From Nematostella vectensis (taxonomy: Eukaryota > Cnidaria > Anthozoa > Actiniaria > Edwardsiidae): 64,000 nt of DNA. The stretch lies in NCBI RefSeq assembly GCF_932526225.1, contig NC_064038.1, positions 992,001 through 1,056,000 on the forward strand, in the 5' to 3' direction. Of this stretch, positions 10,601 through 21,800 are shown one piece after another. The notes beneath the pieces were generated by a model that did no database searches, had not been told where the DNA came from, and saw only the letters and a program-made list of their open reading frames with translations. The translations under genes and the position numbers were made by a program. The stretch's first letter is position 1. The number at the start of each line of letters is the position of its first letter.

Positions 10601-13600
10601 ATCTTACATATTTCAGTTTATGGTCCCATTTGAGGGTGAATAGGAGTATTTAATTTGGCATGAATTTGCCGCTAAAAAGTCGCGCGACTTCTTAGTGCAA
10701 GTCACCTATCAATTTCTCACTCATCTCTCTCTCAGGAAAAACCCAGTGAAGGCGGTTACATCGGAGGGCCTGAAGACACCACAACACAAAGTGAAGACAC
10801 AATGCAAGTCACCAGCGGGTTAACAGGGGAGAGCGAGGAGGACACCACGGCGGATACTAAGGAGTTAGAGGAGTTAGCCCTTGAGGCAGACGTCGCTAGC
10901 GAAGGCACCAGGGGACACGCCCCTAATAAGGGGGCCCGAAGGCGCGCCCAGGTATCTCCTGGCTGCTCGTCCTCATCAGGGTTCTCTGCCCTTGCAGAGT
11001 GTGACAAGGAGGTCCAGATGACCTCGAGTAGCCGAGAGGCGGGTTCCTTCTCAAATGTCGCTTACGGATCAAATGGCGCTTACGGATCAAATGGCGCTTA
11101 CGGATCAGATGGCACTTACGGATCAGATGGCAGTGGCAGCGAGTGGAGTAATGCTCTGCTATTTGATGGCGACGATGGCAGCTCCTCTTGTAGCGAACTT
11201 GCTGAGCTGTTGACTGTTTGCCAGTCGTTCAGCGCACAGGATTACGATAACAGGCCGCACGCTCCTGAGCCTTTGACGTACGAGGAGAGAGATTACATAA
11301 ACAAGATAAAGAAACTTAAGGCGAAGCTGAAGGAAAAGAGGGAAATAATAGATAAACTGAAGCACGAGGAAATGGTTGTCACCAGTGAGCGGAGCGATCT
11401 CCAAAAAGAACTGTACGAGTTGAAGATGAAGTTTACTGACAGAGATATAGCGAATTTAGCATCTGAGAAGGAATTCGAGGTCATATCCGAAACTGTGGAT
11501 AATCTACGAGCACTGCTCGAAGAAAAAAAAGAGCTTTTGGAAACAAAGGATAAACAGATTGTTCGACTTCTTAGGTCGGAATTGGAAGGGCATAAGGACT
11601 GCAACAGCCAGTTAATGGAAGTGAGGAACAAACTTAAGGGTGTTATTGACGAGAATAAGGTCTTTAGAATGGAGGTTCTTAGGCTACGGCAGCTCGCAAA
11701 GGTGACAAAGAAGGATATTAGTACGAGCGTGGAAATAGAATCAGAGTCCGAGGATAGCGAAGGAGAAAAACTGCAAATGAGTATCAAGACAGCGTCAGAA
11801 AAAATGGAACAGCTACGAAAAGAGATGCAAGAAAAGCAGGAGCTCGAAGAAACACTCCGGAGAAAAGAGGACGAGATCGCAGAGCTGATGACCAACACAG
11901 ACAAGCGATTCAGCGAGATCCAGCACGAGCTGGCCAATATAGAGGCTGAGAGAGACCAACTGAAAGATCGCGTGAAAAGGCTGGAGGAGTCCAAGCAGGT
12001 GACGATGGTCGATATCGAGAACATCATCAAGCGGAGGAACACGCGGGCGGAAGTGAGCAAGATGGCAGAGAAGATCAATGAAATCCAGCGGAACAGAGGA
12101 AAATCTGAAGCAATCACAGAACAGATGGGCGAGAATATGGACGAGGCTGATATTCAAATGTACAAGGAAAGTGATAAAATCCTTGAAGAGATTACTTTGA
12201 CCAAGGAAGCGGAGGCCATCGAGGTGGCTCTGATGAAGATCAAAATAGAAGAGTTGGAGAAAAGGTTAATGGAAAAAGACGGTTTAGAAGAGGAAGTCCA
12301 CATAAAGAACTTGGCAATAGATGCACTGAAAGAACAAGAAATAAAATTGACCGCCATTATCAGTGATCTTCTCAAGCGCGATGACAATGGGCCTGAGACA
12401 GCTAATAATCCGCTTGAGCAACATCTTAGAGGTCAGGAGAGGCTCAGGGAAGTACTGGAGAAAAAGGAACGAGAGTTGGATGACATGCAAAACTTGGAAA
12501 AAAAAAGAAGTGCTGCGATCAATGAGCTGATGCAGAGACGAGACATGGAGTCTCAAGGCTTGACAGAGGCGTCCAAGATCTGCAACCTTGAAAAGGCATT
12601 AAAAGATAAGGAAGCTCTTGAGAAACGACTAAAATCGAAAAACCAGCAGCTTTCAATCATAAAAGAAGAGGAGGACGCTGGAAAAAAGCAATTAGAAGTA
12701 GCTTTTTGTAAGCTGGAAAAGGAACGTAAATTGCTGAAAGAAGAGGAAGAGAGATTAGCTGCTTCTTATAAGGATAAGATAAAAGATTTGGAAAGGCGGC
12801 TGGAAAGACGAGGGACAGAGATTAAGGTTCTTGTTGAAGAAAAGAACAAGGAGTCGCTTGACTTTCTACATAAGATCGCTATGTTGGAGCAAGAAAAGGA
12901 AGAACTGAAATCCAAGATGACCCAGCTTGAGTCGAACAAGTCTGCACTAAGTGAAGAGAGAATAACAGAGATGGAACAACTAATGCAGCGGAGAAACACA
13001 GAGTATGAAGCATTCAACGAAAAGACAAAGCAGGAATCTCTCGAGTTCCTCCATAAGATTGCACTGCTGCAACAGGAGAAAAAGGATTTGCAGACAAAAA
13101 TGGCGACTCTGGAGCAAGATCGAGCTGCATGCATGGAAACTGTTGATCAGCCGCAGACCAAGGATACCGAGGCTCAACAGCTCCTGAGCAATGATGATAT
13201 GTCGTCGGTGGCATTGTCACGTCATAGGCTACAATGGCTGGTACAACACCTCACTAAAGAGAACAACTCGTTTAAAGGCATTACCGAAGAAAATAAGAAT
13301 CTAAAGCAAATGCTTGACTGTACGGAAAGGAATTTCGAAGCTGAGCTAAGACAGATCAATGACGCAGCAAAAGCTGACCACGAAGTGATGGAAAACGCGC
13401 TAAAAGATGCCATGCGCCAGCATGATGAGACAGTGGCCAGACTTCAAGAAACGACAAAGACCTTAGACGACCTTAGCCAGTTGGTTACTGAGCAACTCAA
13501 ACGAAAGGACCAGGAGGTTATTGCCGTAAAACGCCAAAACGAATATCTTAAGGAACAGAATATCAGCTTGAAGGCAGCAATACGCGAGGCAGACGGGGCG

Positions 13601-15888
13601 ATGGACGCTGACCTTGTAGTTAAGTTGACTGAACTCCAGAGTACTTTGTCCAGACGAGACAAAGAGATAATGGAACTAAGGCGAAGAGCAACTGACCCCT
13701 TTGTGGAATTTAGGAAAGAAGCTGCTTTACAAGGTTATAGTGGACGAACAGATGAAACGGGCTTCAGTGAGATGAATGAGGTTTTGTCCTTGATGCAGCA
13801 GACTGCCGCACGATCCAGATCCATAGAACAACGTACACGAGAGTGGAAAGAAGGGGTCAAGTTGCAACGGAGAGAGCTGGAAGAAATTCGCAGAGCCTCA
13901 GCTTTGAGTGACGCTTACGCCCAAGATCTATTTTTCCATGAAGGCGATGTAACGCGAGATATTCAAGATGTACAAGAGACACAGAAAGAGAACTCCAGAC
14001 TCGAAACAGATATCATTGCGATGAAGCTCGAGCTGAAAGAGAAGGAAGTGGAGAGGTGGAGGGAGTTCCATACTCAAATGCTGAATATGAAGGAAAGAAC
14101 ACATGCTGAGATTATACAAGAAAAGAATCAGATCATCAAGGATTTGACAAGAGCGCGCGACGAGGCCTTGAGAAGGGCACAGCATGTCAACGTCGAAGTC
14201 GTCCAGAAATCCCTGAAAAATGCCGTTAAGCAGGAACTTGCTAAACAGACAGAGGAATTGAAAAGCTACATCAAGGCGATTCGAAGTCAAAACGGCGAGG
14301 ATAAAACAATGAGTGTGCTGAGGGAAACGCTTAAGGTAAACGACGCCTCTATAAAGAAACTAGAGGATGTCACAACAAAGAACTTGTCAGGCGTCAACAC
14401 AGAGATTCAACAGCTTAAAGAGTACACTTTCGAGATGGCGGATCTCCTTGAAAAGGATATACTCACGTCGCAGGAGAAGTTATCAGAGCAATTCAAGTAC
14501 ACTAAGGATGATCTTTCTAAGCTTGTACGCGATGAACTTTTGGAGCTGAAAGAACAGTTTGGACACGATTTACGAAGCTACGAGAGCATGACAGCGGATG
14601 TACTGCATGCCCAGGACCGGGTTGGCTTAGCACGCATCCAGGAACTACGAGAATTCCTGGACAATACCAGCAGGCGGAGTGGCGTCGAGTTGGAAGAAGC
14701 AAGGCGAGACGTGGTGGCAGCGGCAGAAGCAGTAGCGACTACCGCGCTTGAACTCAAGACGGTCAAGAATCATGTTTTGAGCAAGCTCATCAAGGGGCAA
14801 GCTGAGATGGCTGCTTTGGTGAAGAATGAACGCTTGGGTGATACGAAAAAGGAAGTGCTAGATTTACGCGCCACTGCCGCGCAAACAATAGACGCAGCTC
14901 TTGTGTTGAGAAGTATGGAGGAGGAGTATGCTAATAGAGAAAGGGTATACAACGCGAATCTCCAGAGAAAAGAACGCGACCTGGTAGAGCTGACAAGGGG
15001 ACTCGGTCAACCGATCGCATCCAGTACTTTTAGCCCCGCGCACAACGCGCACAATGATTTGAGGAACCTAAGTAGTCCGGTCAGTCAGCTACAGTTGGGC
15101 CAAGCAGCCGACAGGACCAACCGAGAGATGACCCGCCTAAAGCGAACGGTAACGGACCAAAGCCGCATGACGATGGCTGAACTTGCAAGCATGCGCAGTG
15201 AAAGGGACGACGGAGCGCGGCAAATGGAGGAGGAGTTACTGAGGCTGCGTAGTAGATACCAGCCTGCACTGTCCAGGGACGCGGACCACAATGCAATACG
15301 GGATCGGATTATTGCCAGGGTCGCAACGCGAGAGTCTAGAGGTAAGCGTCACTATGACGACGAAACATTAATCATCCTTTGTCTAAATGGTCTGAGTGAG
15401 ACTGGAGCAAGAGCTGAACAATATGCCTGTTGTAAAATGGGTTTTCCTTGGGCCTATGGCTACCAAAGAAATGTTATAAATTTCTGATTTAGACTCCTTT
15501 TCTATGGCATAAAAAGATTGAAGCTGATAAATGGTATGTGATCTCTTTATAAGGCAATAACTGGGCGATAAAACGAAGAACCACAAAGAAGCACGAATAT
15601 ATTTGGTGTATATGGAATCTGAAAGACACGAATATATCTCATTTTCACATATATTATATGCCCCCCCCCCCCCCCACCTTCATACTGTGGCGCCTTCTCC
15701 TGCCTTTAAGAGATCACGGATACACCCATATAATATTATAGCATTCCTCAATTAACACGTACCTATAATGACGCGTCTTGTTAGATCATCAAGAAACAAC
15801 CAGCTCGACCCAGTCTCTAGCACCGCCAAGACCAGAAGCGCGTGTAGCCTGGGACAGCGAGCTTCCTACAAAGGAAAGACAGCAATAA
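1698..15888 (+). CDS. Very large coiled-coil protein, ten exons, ~2,557 aa, not identified
   Basis: Exons: 1698-1743, 3467-4052, 4387-4669, 5344-5637, 6248-6455, 8424-8542, 8910-9165, 9294-10465, 10736-15341, 15785-15888. All junctions are GT..AG and keep frame; the sum is 7,674 bases. The protein begins MATEESDEELVQDKK. Residues ~1-1000 are polar, acidic and Ser-rich, with repeated basophilic kinase or 14-3-3-like sites (RTRSLSEPS, RPRSFSLES, RRASDPS). The 4.6-kb exon 9 starts with six-residue Tyr-Gly-Ser repeats. It then encodes heptad-rich coiled coil from about residue 1170 to 2400 (Glu/Lys/Leu runs), followed by a short polar tail. No catalytic domain is visible. Size and architecture suggest a centrosomal, ciliary or golgin-like scaffold, and an X-box upstream fits a ciliary role, but this is inference. 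The exon 1-2 link is the weakest junction. The exon starting at 8910 could instead begin a separate gene or isoform of 2,045 aa. Confidence 0.72.
1965..1990. repeat. 26-bp near-perfect palindrome
   Basis: The two half-sites GGGCATTACGGAA and TTCCGTATTGCCC form a palindrome with one mismatched pair, in intron 1 of the coiled-coil gene. A related GTATTGCCCG lies just upstream at about 1950. Probably the remnant of a foldback element. Confidence 0.5.
2875..3012. mobile_element. Foldback (MITE-like) element, ~50-bp inverted arms
   Basis: Left arm from CTTACTAACC through CGGGAAATATCAAACC to CTTTGGCG; the right arm is its reverse complement, ending GGTTAGTAAG. The arms are about 50 bp with a few mismatches and are separated by about 30 bp. 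No coding capacity. Sited in intron 1 of the coiled-coil gene. Confidence 0.65.
3018..3232. repeat. AT-rich palindromic repeat cluster
   Basis: ATATAAGATATGGCATAGCAC followed by ACTTTAACTTTAAAGTTTAA recurs directly and then in reverse complement (AAAGTGCTATGC, CATCTTATA). The stretch can form a long hairpin. It abuts the 36-bp array at 3235. Confidence 0.6.
3235..3440 (+). repeat. 36-bp minisatellite, six copies, ahead of exon 2
   Basis: ACGAACATGTTTAAGTGGAG plus TTTGTTGGGAGGGCAA repeats at 3235, 3271, 3307, 3343, 3379 and 3415. The array stops about 25 bp before the acceptor used for exon 2 of the coiled-coil gene (AG at 3465-3466). The period is a multiple of three, so all frames are open and produce spurious ORFs on both strands. 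Confidence 0.85.
4628..5285 (+). repeat. 74-bp minisatellite spanning an exon end and its splice donor, nine copies
   Basis: Copies start at 4628, 4702, 4776, 4850, 4924, 4998, 5072, 5146 and 5220. The first 42 bases of copy one are the 3' end of exon 3 of the coiled-coil gene (exon ends 4669); the other 32 are the start of its intron. Eight copies keep the donor CGTACAG|GTAAAC intact; the ninth has GTTAAGTC instead. Each unit also carries CACGTG and the near-palindrome ACCACG-N9-CGTGGT. Reading past the first donor meets TAA at 4694, so only the first donor gives an open product. Confidence 0.9.
5859..5940. repeat. Perfect 24-bp inverted repeat, 34-nt loop
   Basis: Arms beginning GCTATAAATGAACACAAGG (5859-5882) and ending CCTTGTGTTCATTTATAGC (5917-5940) are exact reverse complements. 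Located in intron 4 of the coiled-coil gene. It could be a young foldback insertion or a cruciform-forming site; no coding sense. Confidence 0.75.
6669..8217 (+). repeat. 55-bp minisatellite, about 28 copies
   Basis: The unit GCCGTCTGTGTCTATAGCGA then CATGTTGTCAGTTGCATGTA then TGTAAAATGCGTGAA repeats with few substitutions and some truncated copies (about 7545 and 8150). It fills most of intron 5 of the coiled-coil gene between exons ending 6455 and starting 8424. The start is about 210 bp from the donor and the unit holds no known exon sequence. Confidence 0.9.
8239..8406 (+). repeat. 42-bp minisatellite, four near-identical copies
   Basis: TCTCTACTGAGATTTACTGA then CATAAACTGATACCTTGACATG at 8239, 8281, 8323 and 8365. 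The array ends 17 bp before the acceptor of exon 6 (AG at 8422-8423). The copies are almost identical, so expansion looks recent. Confidence 0.9.
8834..8903 (+). repeat. 35-bp tandem duplication just upstream of exon 7
   Basis: GGCCCTAACATTTCCTGAAA then AAGGTGTCTTAAATC occurs at 8834 and 8869 with no differences seen. The second copy ends at the bases immediately before TTCAAG|ATGGCGG, so the duplication sits in the acceptor or promoter region of exon 7. Confidence 0.85.
8904..8915 (+). promoter_or_regulatory. TTCAAGATGGCG start element, possible internal start
   Basis: The 12-mer TTCAAGATGGCG places an in-frame ATG as the first codon of exon 7. The same 12-mer carries the start codons of the GH27 gene (39827, minus) and the coiled-coil gene at 40010. 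CAAGATGGCGG is the core of the YY1 motif that overlaps start codons in many animal promoters. The pyrimidine tract before the AG is weak for an acceptor, so this may be a separate transcription and translation start rather than, or as well as, an internal exon. Confidence 0.45.
11052..11136 (+). repeat. 18-bp coding repeat, six-residue (A/T)YGS(N/D)G motif
   Basis: GCTTACGGATCAAATGGC-like units repeat about four to five times in frame inside exon 9 of the coiled-coil gene, encoding AYGSNG, AYGSNG, AYGSDG, TYGSDG. The period is a multiple of three and the low-complexity Tyr/Gly/Ser segment sits just before the coiled coil. Confidence 0.9.
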
Positions 15889-15889
15889 A
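15884..15889 (+). terminator. Poly(A) signal overlapping the stop codon
   Basis: AATAAA at 15884-15889 overlaps the TAA stop (15886-15888) of the large coiled-coil gene. Use as the actual polyadenylation signal is inferred; a later site is possible. Confidence 0.4.
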
Positions 15890-16379
15890 ATAAGTTTCTT
15901 AGAAAAAACTCCCGTAAAATATAACACTGTTATGTTAATGCACTGTAATGTTATTTAACCCATTTAGTGAGCTAACTATATGAGAATACTTGATCGAAAA
16001 ACTATTTTCCTGTGTGCAAAGAAAAATATACTTTGTTTAACTGCGAGTATTGTGACATAGGATACCATCCAAAGCTGGAAATAAATATATCATAACCATA
16101 ATGATATCATAACCATAAATATATCATAACCTTACGTTTATGTCCTTTGCGCTCTCTTCAGTGGGACTGTGGCAGCGATCATTCACCATTTTAAGATTGA
16201 CATTATAACAAACGTACATAGCGTGTTTCATTTTCTTCTTTCAAGAACAAGTATTTTTAAGTAAGTCAGTAGAACACGCATTATTGACGAGATCAGCAGG
16301 GACGTTTTTCCCATAGTTGTCTTCAATGACAGATTGCCTATGATGGCGCCTCATCAAGACAAGACGCTTTTAAGACTTG

Positions 16380-16790
16380 GCGATGTTCTGTGTGTTGTTT
16401 TTTGGCGATGTTCTGTGTGTTGTTTTGTGGCGATGTTCTGTGTGTTGTTTTGTGGCGATGTTCTGTGTGTTGTTTTGTGGCGATGTTCTGTGTGTTGTTT
16501 TGTGGCGATGTTCTGTGTGTTGTTTTTTGGCGATGTTCTGTGTGTTGTTTTGTGGCGATGTTCTGTGTGTTGTTTTGTGGCGATGTTCTGTGTGTTGTTT
16601 TGTGGCGATGTTCTGTGTGTTGTTTTGTGGCGATGTTCTGTGTGTTGTTTTGTGGCGATGTTCTGTGTGTTGTTTTGTGGCGATGTTCTGTGTGTTGTTT
16701 TGTGGCGATGTTCTGTGTGTTGTTTTGTGGCGATGTTTTGTGTGTTGCTTTGTGGCGATGTTTTGTATGTTGCTTTGTGTGATGTTTGGT
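16380..16790 (+). repeat. 25-bp minisatellite, about 16 copies
   Basis: CGATGTTCTGTGTGTTGTTT plus TGTGG with a strict 25-bp period, degenerating at the right end. Since 25 is one more than a multiple of three, the same peptide appears in all three plus frames; these are not genes. It lies between the end of the coiled-coil gene and the LINE fragment. Confidence 0.95.
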
Positions 16791-16849
16791 TTTTAAAACG
16801 CTGCTGCACGTGTTCTATTTTTAAAGAAAAAAAGTGACGACATAACATC

Positions 16850-18095
16850 CCTCTTACAAGAACTACATTGGCTCGCAATTGAATATAGAATTGTTTTTAA
16901 ATTGAGTCTGCTGACTTTTAAATGCCTGAATGGTCTTGCTCTGTCTTATCTGAGTAACCTTATCACCACATACCAGCCACGTAGCTCGTTACGCTCATCA
17001 TCTTCCGCACCTCGCCTTGAACCTGTTTCTTATAAGATAAAAATTATGGCTTTCGATCATTTCCCTCTGCGGCTCCTGTTCTATGGAATGAGCTGGCAGA
17101 ACATGGTCGCGCATCGGATACTATTAATATTTTAAAATCTCGTCTACATTGACTCACTAGTTTGAAAATGCTTTTGTACATTAGATATGAATGATTTTTG
17201 GTTATCAAGTTTTATCCGGTTTTATCAAAGTATGTTTAATTTCGTCTGTTCCTCCTTTTTTGAAATACTTTTAGTTAGATACAGTGGTAATATATTAGTA
17301 AGATCAGTGGTTAGATATAAGTAAGATTAGTAGTTATTAGTATTAGATTATAAGTAGATTATTAGTATTATTAGTTAGTTTAGTAGATATTAGCAAGATC
17401 AGTGGTTAGATATAAGTAAGATTAGTAGTTATTAGTATTAGATTACAAGTAGATTATTAGTATTATTAGTTAGTTTAGTAGATATTAGCAAGATCAGTGG
17501 TTGGATATTAGTTAGATTAGTAGTTATTAGTATTAGATTATAAGTAGATTATTAGTATTATTAGTTAGTTTAGTAGATATTAGCAAGATCAGTGGTTAGA
17601 TATTAGTTAGATTAGTAGTTATTAGTATTAGATTATAAGTAGATTATTAGTATTATTAGTTAGTTTAGTAGATATTAGCGAGATCAGTGGTTAGATATTA
17701 GTTAGATAAGTAGTTATTAGTATTAGATTATAAGTAGATTATTAGTATTATTAGTTAGTTTAGTAGATATTAGCAAGATCAGTGGTTGGATATTAGTTAG
17801 ATTAGTAGTTATTAGTATTAGATTATAAGTAGATTATTAGTATTATTAGTTAGTTTAGTAGATATTAGCAAGATCAGTGGTTAGATATTAGTTAGATTAG
17901 TAGTTATTAGTATTAGATTATAGGTAGATTATTAGTATTATTAGTTAGTTTAGTAGATATTAGCAAGATCAGTGGTTGGATATTAGTTAGATTATAGGTA
18001 AAGCGCTTAGAACATGCCTGTAGAACTGCTTTAAAAGCATTGTTTATCGTTATCTTCGTCGTCGTCGTCATCATCATTATTATTATTTTATAGGA
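16850..18095 (+). mobile_element. 5'-truncated LINE (CR1/L2-like), C-terminal reverse transcriptase ORF and 3' tail
   Basis: The frame from 16850 reads LHWLAIEYRIVFKLSLLTFK and NGLALSYLSNLI, the conserved segment after the polymerase core of many CR1/L2/Jockey-like LINE ORF2 proteins. A frameshift near 17045 moves the family ending (FRSFPSAAPVLWNEL..., KSRLH stop at 17150-17152) into another frame, so the copy is dead. Downstream, 17290-17995 is a 95-bp tandem repeat, then GTAAAGCGCTTAGAAC and a CGT/CAT/ATT-rich tail ending near 18095, as at LINE 3' ends. Upstream ORF and endonuclease are missing. Confidence 0.8.
17290..17995 (+). repeat. 95-bp minisatellite inside the LINE 3' region, about 7.5 copies
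   Basis: AGATCAGTGGTTAGATAT marks copies at 17301, 17396, 17491, 17586, 17681, 17776, 17871 and 17966, exactly 95 bp apart, with single-base differences. The unit itself is built from shorter TTAGTATTAG/TTAGATTA words. It lies between the LINE ORF stop and the LINE 3' tail. Confidence 0.92.
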
Positions 18096-18587
18096 TCGAC
18101 CAAGGTCTTGCCTCTATCCCTTCTTGAGAGGAGGTATAATTTTCCAGGAAATGTCGCTGTAAACTACCGTTGCGTTCACCTAGAAAGGTTGTGGAGATCC
18201 TAAAGGCCAATACCAAATATCTTATTCGATTGAGTCTTTTATTGGAATAGGATTGAAGTTGAATCTACCACTAGGCATTACACAATTATAGGTAAAAGGT
18301 AATTTTTAAGTAATGGGCCGAAATACGCAGAGACATAATGTTTTCTTTGTTTTCTTTAGCGAAAATGTCAGTTCAATAATCCGCGCGCAATACGCCAATC
18401 TTCAAAAAGGAGATTTGGCACCGTGTCGGGGCCAGCTGATTTATTCGTCTTGATCTTAAATTGGCCTTACGTGCGCCATGTTATCAGTCACTAAGAATTC
18501 TGGGACAGGATCTAGGGCAACCTCTAATGGTCCATTTGCAATCTTTTTGAACATTGTCTGTTTGCATTTTTTTTCCTAAGGGCTATT

Positions 18588-18593
18588 TTTATT
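18588..18593 (-). terminator. Candidate poly(A) signal of the GH27 gene
   Basis: TTTATT on the plus strand (AATAAA in the sense of the gene) about 225 bp after the stop codon at 18818-18820. Another AATAAA lies at 18440-18445. The remainder of 18096-18817 holds no recognisable coding sequence. Confidence 0.35.
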
Positions 18594-18817
18594 CTAGCTA
18601 TTGTCTAAGTTGTATTGTCTAATTTTCACATCACCAACTAAATTTCTATAGCAGAAAAGCGAAAAATTAAACATATATTTCTAAACACACAACTTCTCTT
18701 TCATGCTTGACATATTGTAAGATTTTTACCGAAATCATTATATATTTTTCAATAAAAGAAAAACTTGGTCATAATGGCTAACTGTCATATTGTTACTTGC
18801 AACAAGGCCTGACCTAG

Positions 18818-21800
18818 CTATTGCTTCGAGGCAGTAACTTTGAACATCAAGGCCCCTGTGGGCCTGATGGCCGCTGTCGTGAAGCCATTGGTAAAATCAC
18901 CCAAGTTTTGGAAAGCGAATAGATCACGGACTGATGCGGTGCTAGCCCTAAGCCCGATCTGAGATACAAAAAAAAACACATTGTAATCATCATCCATCAT
19001 TGTGATCTTCGTTATTATCAGCAATCGTTATAATATATGAACTGTCAACTTTGATCGATTGATCGATTGATTGAAATCATAAAGATCATCAATATCATTA
19101 TCATCAGCATCATCATCAATATTATAGTCATCTACTGCGCCATCATAATCAAATATCGTAAGTTAGCTGTGGTGCTTACCTCTTCAAAACTCACAGGAAC
19201 AGTATGTGCACTGCTTGCCACATTGATGACAGCGACCGCCACTGATCCATCTGCGAGGGGCCGCGACCACACTTGGATGGCATTATTCTTCAAGAGGACA
19301 TTTATCAAACTTATACAGGGTGAGGCGAAAAAGCGAGAATGGTCATTGTCAAAGAACAAGTCAAATGTACATAACGTTTGCATAGATTCTATAGCACACA
19401 TGCAATTGTGGTACAGAAAAATGTTTACCATAAAACGTCTAGAGCCCATCTTGCCAAGCTTGTCCTGATTGACAGCTATTATCTCCCTACAGGGAAAGAG
19501 AAAGTAACCCTTGTTTATTCTGTACAAGAGAAACTATGAATTGCAAGATAAGCAAGATAACAGACTTGTTCTGTAGAATGGCTTTGAATTCAGGCTTGAT
19601 TGTGCGGAGGTCGTTGGACATAATCAGCGGCTAATGGAGTTCAATAAAATACAAACCAGTATTAGAAAACAACAATCCCTTAACACAATCTGCCGGCTAG
19701 TTTTGAGATAAAATAATATAATACAGTAGCTCTTATATTTACAAGCAACAATAAGTTGCAGGATATATTTTTCACGTATAGACTTGTGATATGTGTACTC
19801 ACAGACGCCATGATAGACCATATTGCCATTTGTGCCTTGGCTTGATCCACTGTCAAGCTGTCACCAATAATAAGCTAAACGGAAAACAACAATACTCAAA
19901 TGCCAACAGTTACAACTTCAAGAAAAACACACCAATAATGAGCTGAACGGAAAACAACAATCAAATGGCAACAGTCACACCATTACTTCAAGAATAACAC
20001 ACCAATAAATGAGCTGAACGGAAAACAACAATCAAATGGCAACAGTCACACCATTACTTCAAGAAAAACACACCAATAAATAAGCTAAACGGAAAACAAC
20101 ACTCAAATACCAACAGTCGCAACATTACTTTAAAAAAAAACATTGCTATGATATGGTAGCTTAAATAATACCATTACCATGATGCTTGTAGCTTAAAGAA
20201 TAACATGGAGGTGATGTTGGTAGCATAAAAAACAACATGACCATGATGTTGGTAGCATAAAAAATAACATGACCATGATGTTTGTAGCATAAAAAATAAC
20301 ATGGCCATGATGTTGGTAGCATAAAAAATAACATGGCCATGATGTTTGTAGCATAAAAACAATATGGCCATGATGTTGGTAGCTTAACCCTATACAGACC
20401 GGGCTTTTTGGGGCTTCTTCTGACCGGGGGAGGGGGGGGGGGGCTCTTTCGCCCCATTATCTGACAAAGAGGAACAAAATGATGTATTGTGTTGCCATAA
20501 CAACACAATATGACGTCATAAAAGGACATATGGTTATAAATAGCCTATCTTTCGAAACCTTTGCATAGAACATCCAAAATCCAAATAAGTGATAACCAGT
20601 ACGTATTACAAGTATTATACGTAATTACGTATTATTAAGTCATAACCAGTACGTATTACAAAAGCGACCGATATTCTTAAAAAAAAATTGTCTTTGTGAC
20701 GTCACGATGCCGTCATTTAAGTGAGCAGAAACGGGCAATATTTCTGTTTTTTTTTAGATGTGTATTTCTGTATGTCTTTTTCGATAATCTTATTATTTTG
20801 CAGTAGACATATATTATTAGTGACACTGTTTCTATGACAACAATGTATGACACCTGTGACGTCATTGATTGGCATTGTACTTTATTATTGGCAATTGGCA
20901 TTGACTCTTAATTATAGTAATAATTTAAATATCTTTTCCAAAAATGTTTTTTTTTTTCTAATTTTTATTTAAAATAGAGGAATATAAAAAGGATTTTGCC
21001 AAATTAAGATGTTAGTTTAAAAAACAGCGATTTTTGGCTAATTATGTGACATCAGCATACGCCATTTTGGATTTAATGAAAGTTATTTATTTTAATCAAT
21101 AAAAACTGGGTGACAAAATTTAATCTTCGTTTCAAGTTTTATTAATGATTTCAGGTGGATATGAATGTTTTTTTTGCAATTTCTACAAGCATTATTTCGA
21201 GAAGGTAAAAAATTGACAAAAAAAACACCACCCCTCCCCCCTAAAATAGAGATGTAAATTTTTATTGTGTTATTTTCAAAACTTGGTATAAAACGTTTAT
21301 ATGACATGGATTTACGTTGAGCACGACGTATTAATAGTTGATCTTAACGACTTAGGCAAAACGAGCGTTTTGCCTAATTTTCATTAAACTTTATCTCAAA
21401 ACTTGGTTGCTATGGTTACCAGGGTACACATATCAAAATTTTGTTTACACCAAAGTGATCCCAGATAAATTTTAGGAAAAGTCATCAAATTTCAATGCTC
21501 TAGCCCCAGTCTGAATAGGGTTAAAGAATAGCGTGTTAGAAGCATAAAGAATAACATGGCGGTGATGTTGGTAGCGTAAAAATACCATGGCAGTGATTTT
21601 GGTAGGTTAAAGAATAACGGTGATGTTGGTAGGTTAAAGAATAACATGGCGGTGGTGTTGGAAGCATAAAGAATAACCTGGCGGTGATGTTGGTAGGTTA
21701 AAGAATAACATGGCGGTGATGTTGGTAGGTTAAAGAATAACATGGCGGTGATGTTGGTAGGTTAAAGAATAACATGGCGGTGATGTTGGTAGGTTAAAGA

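Noticed and set aside
16334-16878. Three overlapping Cys/Val-rich frames and a reverse-strand frame
   Set aside because: A 25-bp repeat cycles through all frames, so the same peptide appears in each; not protein coding.
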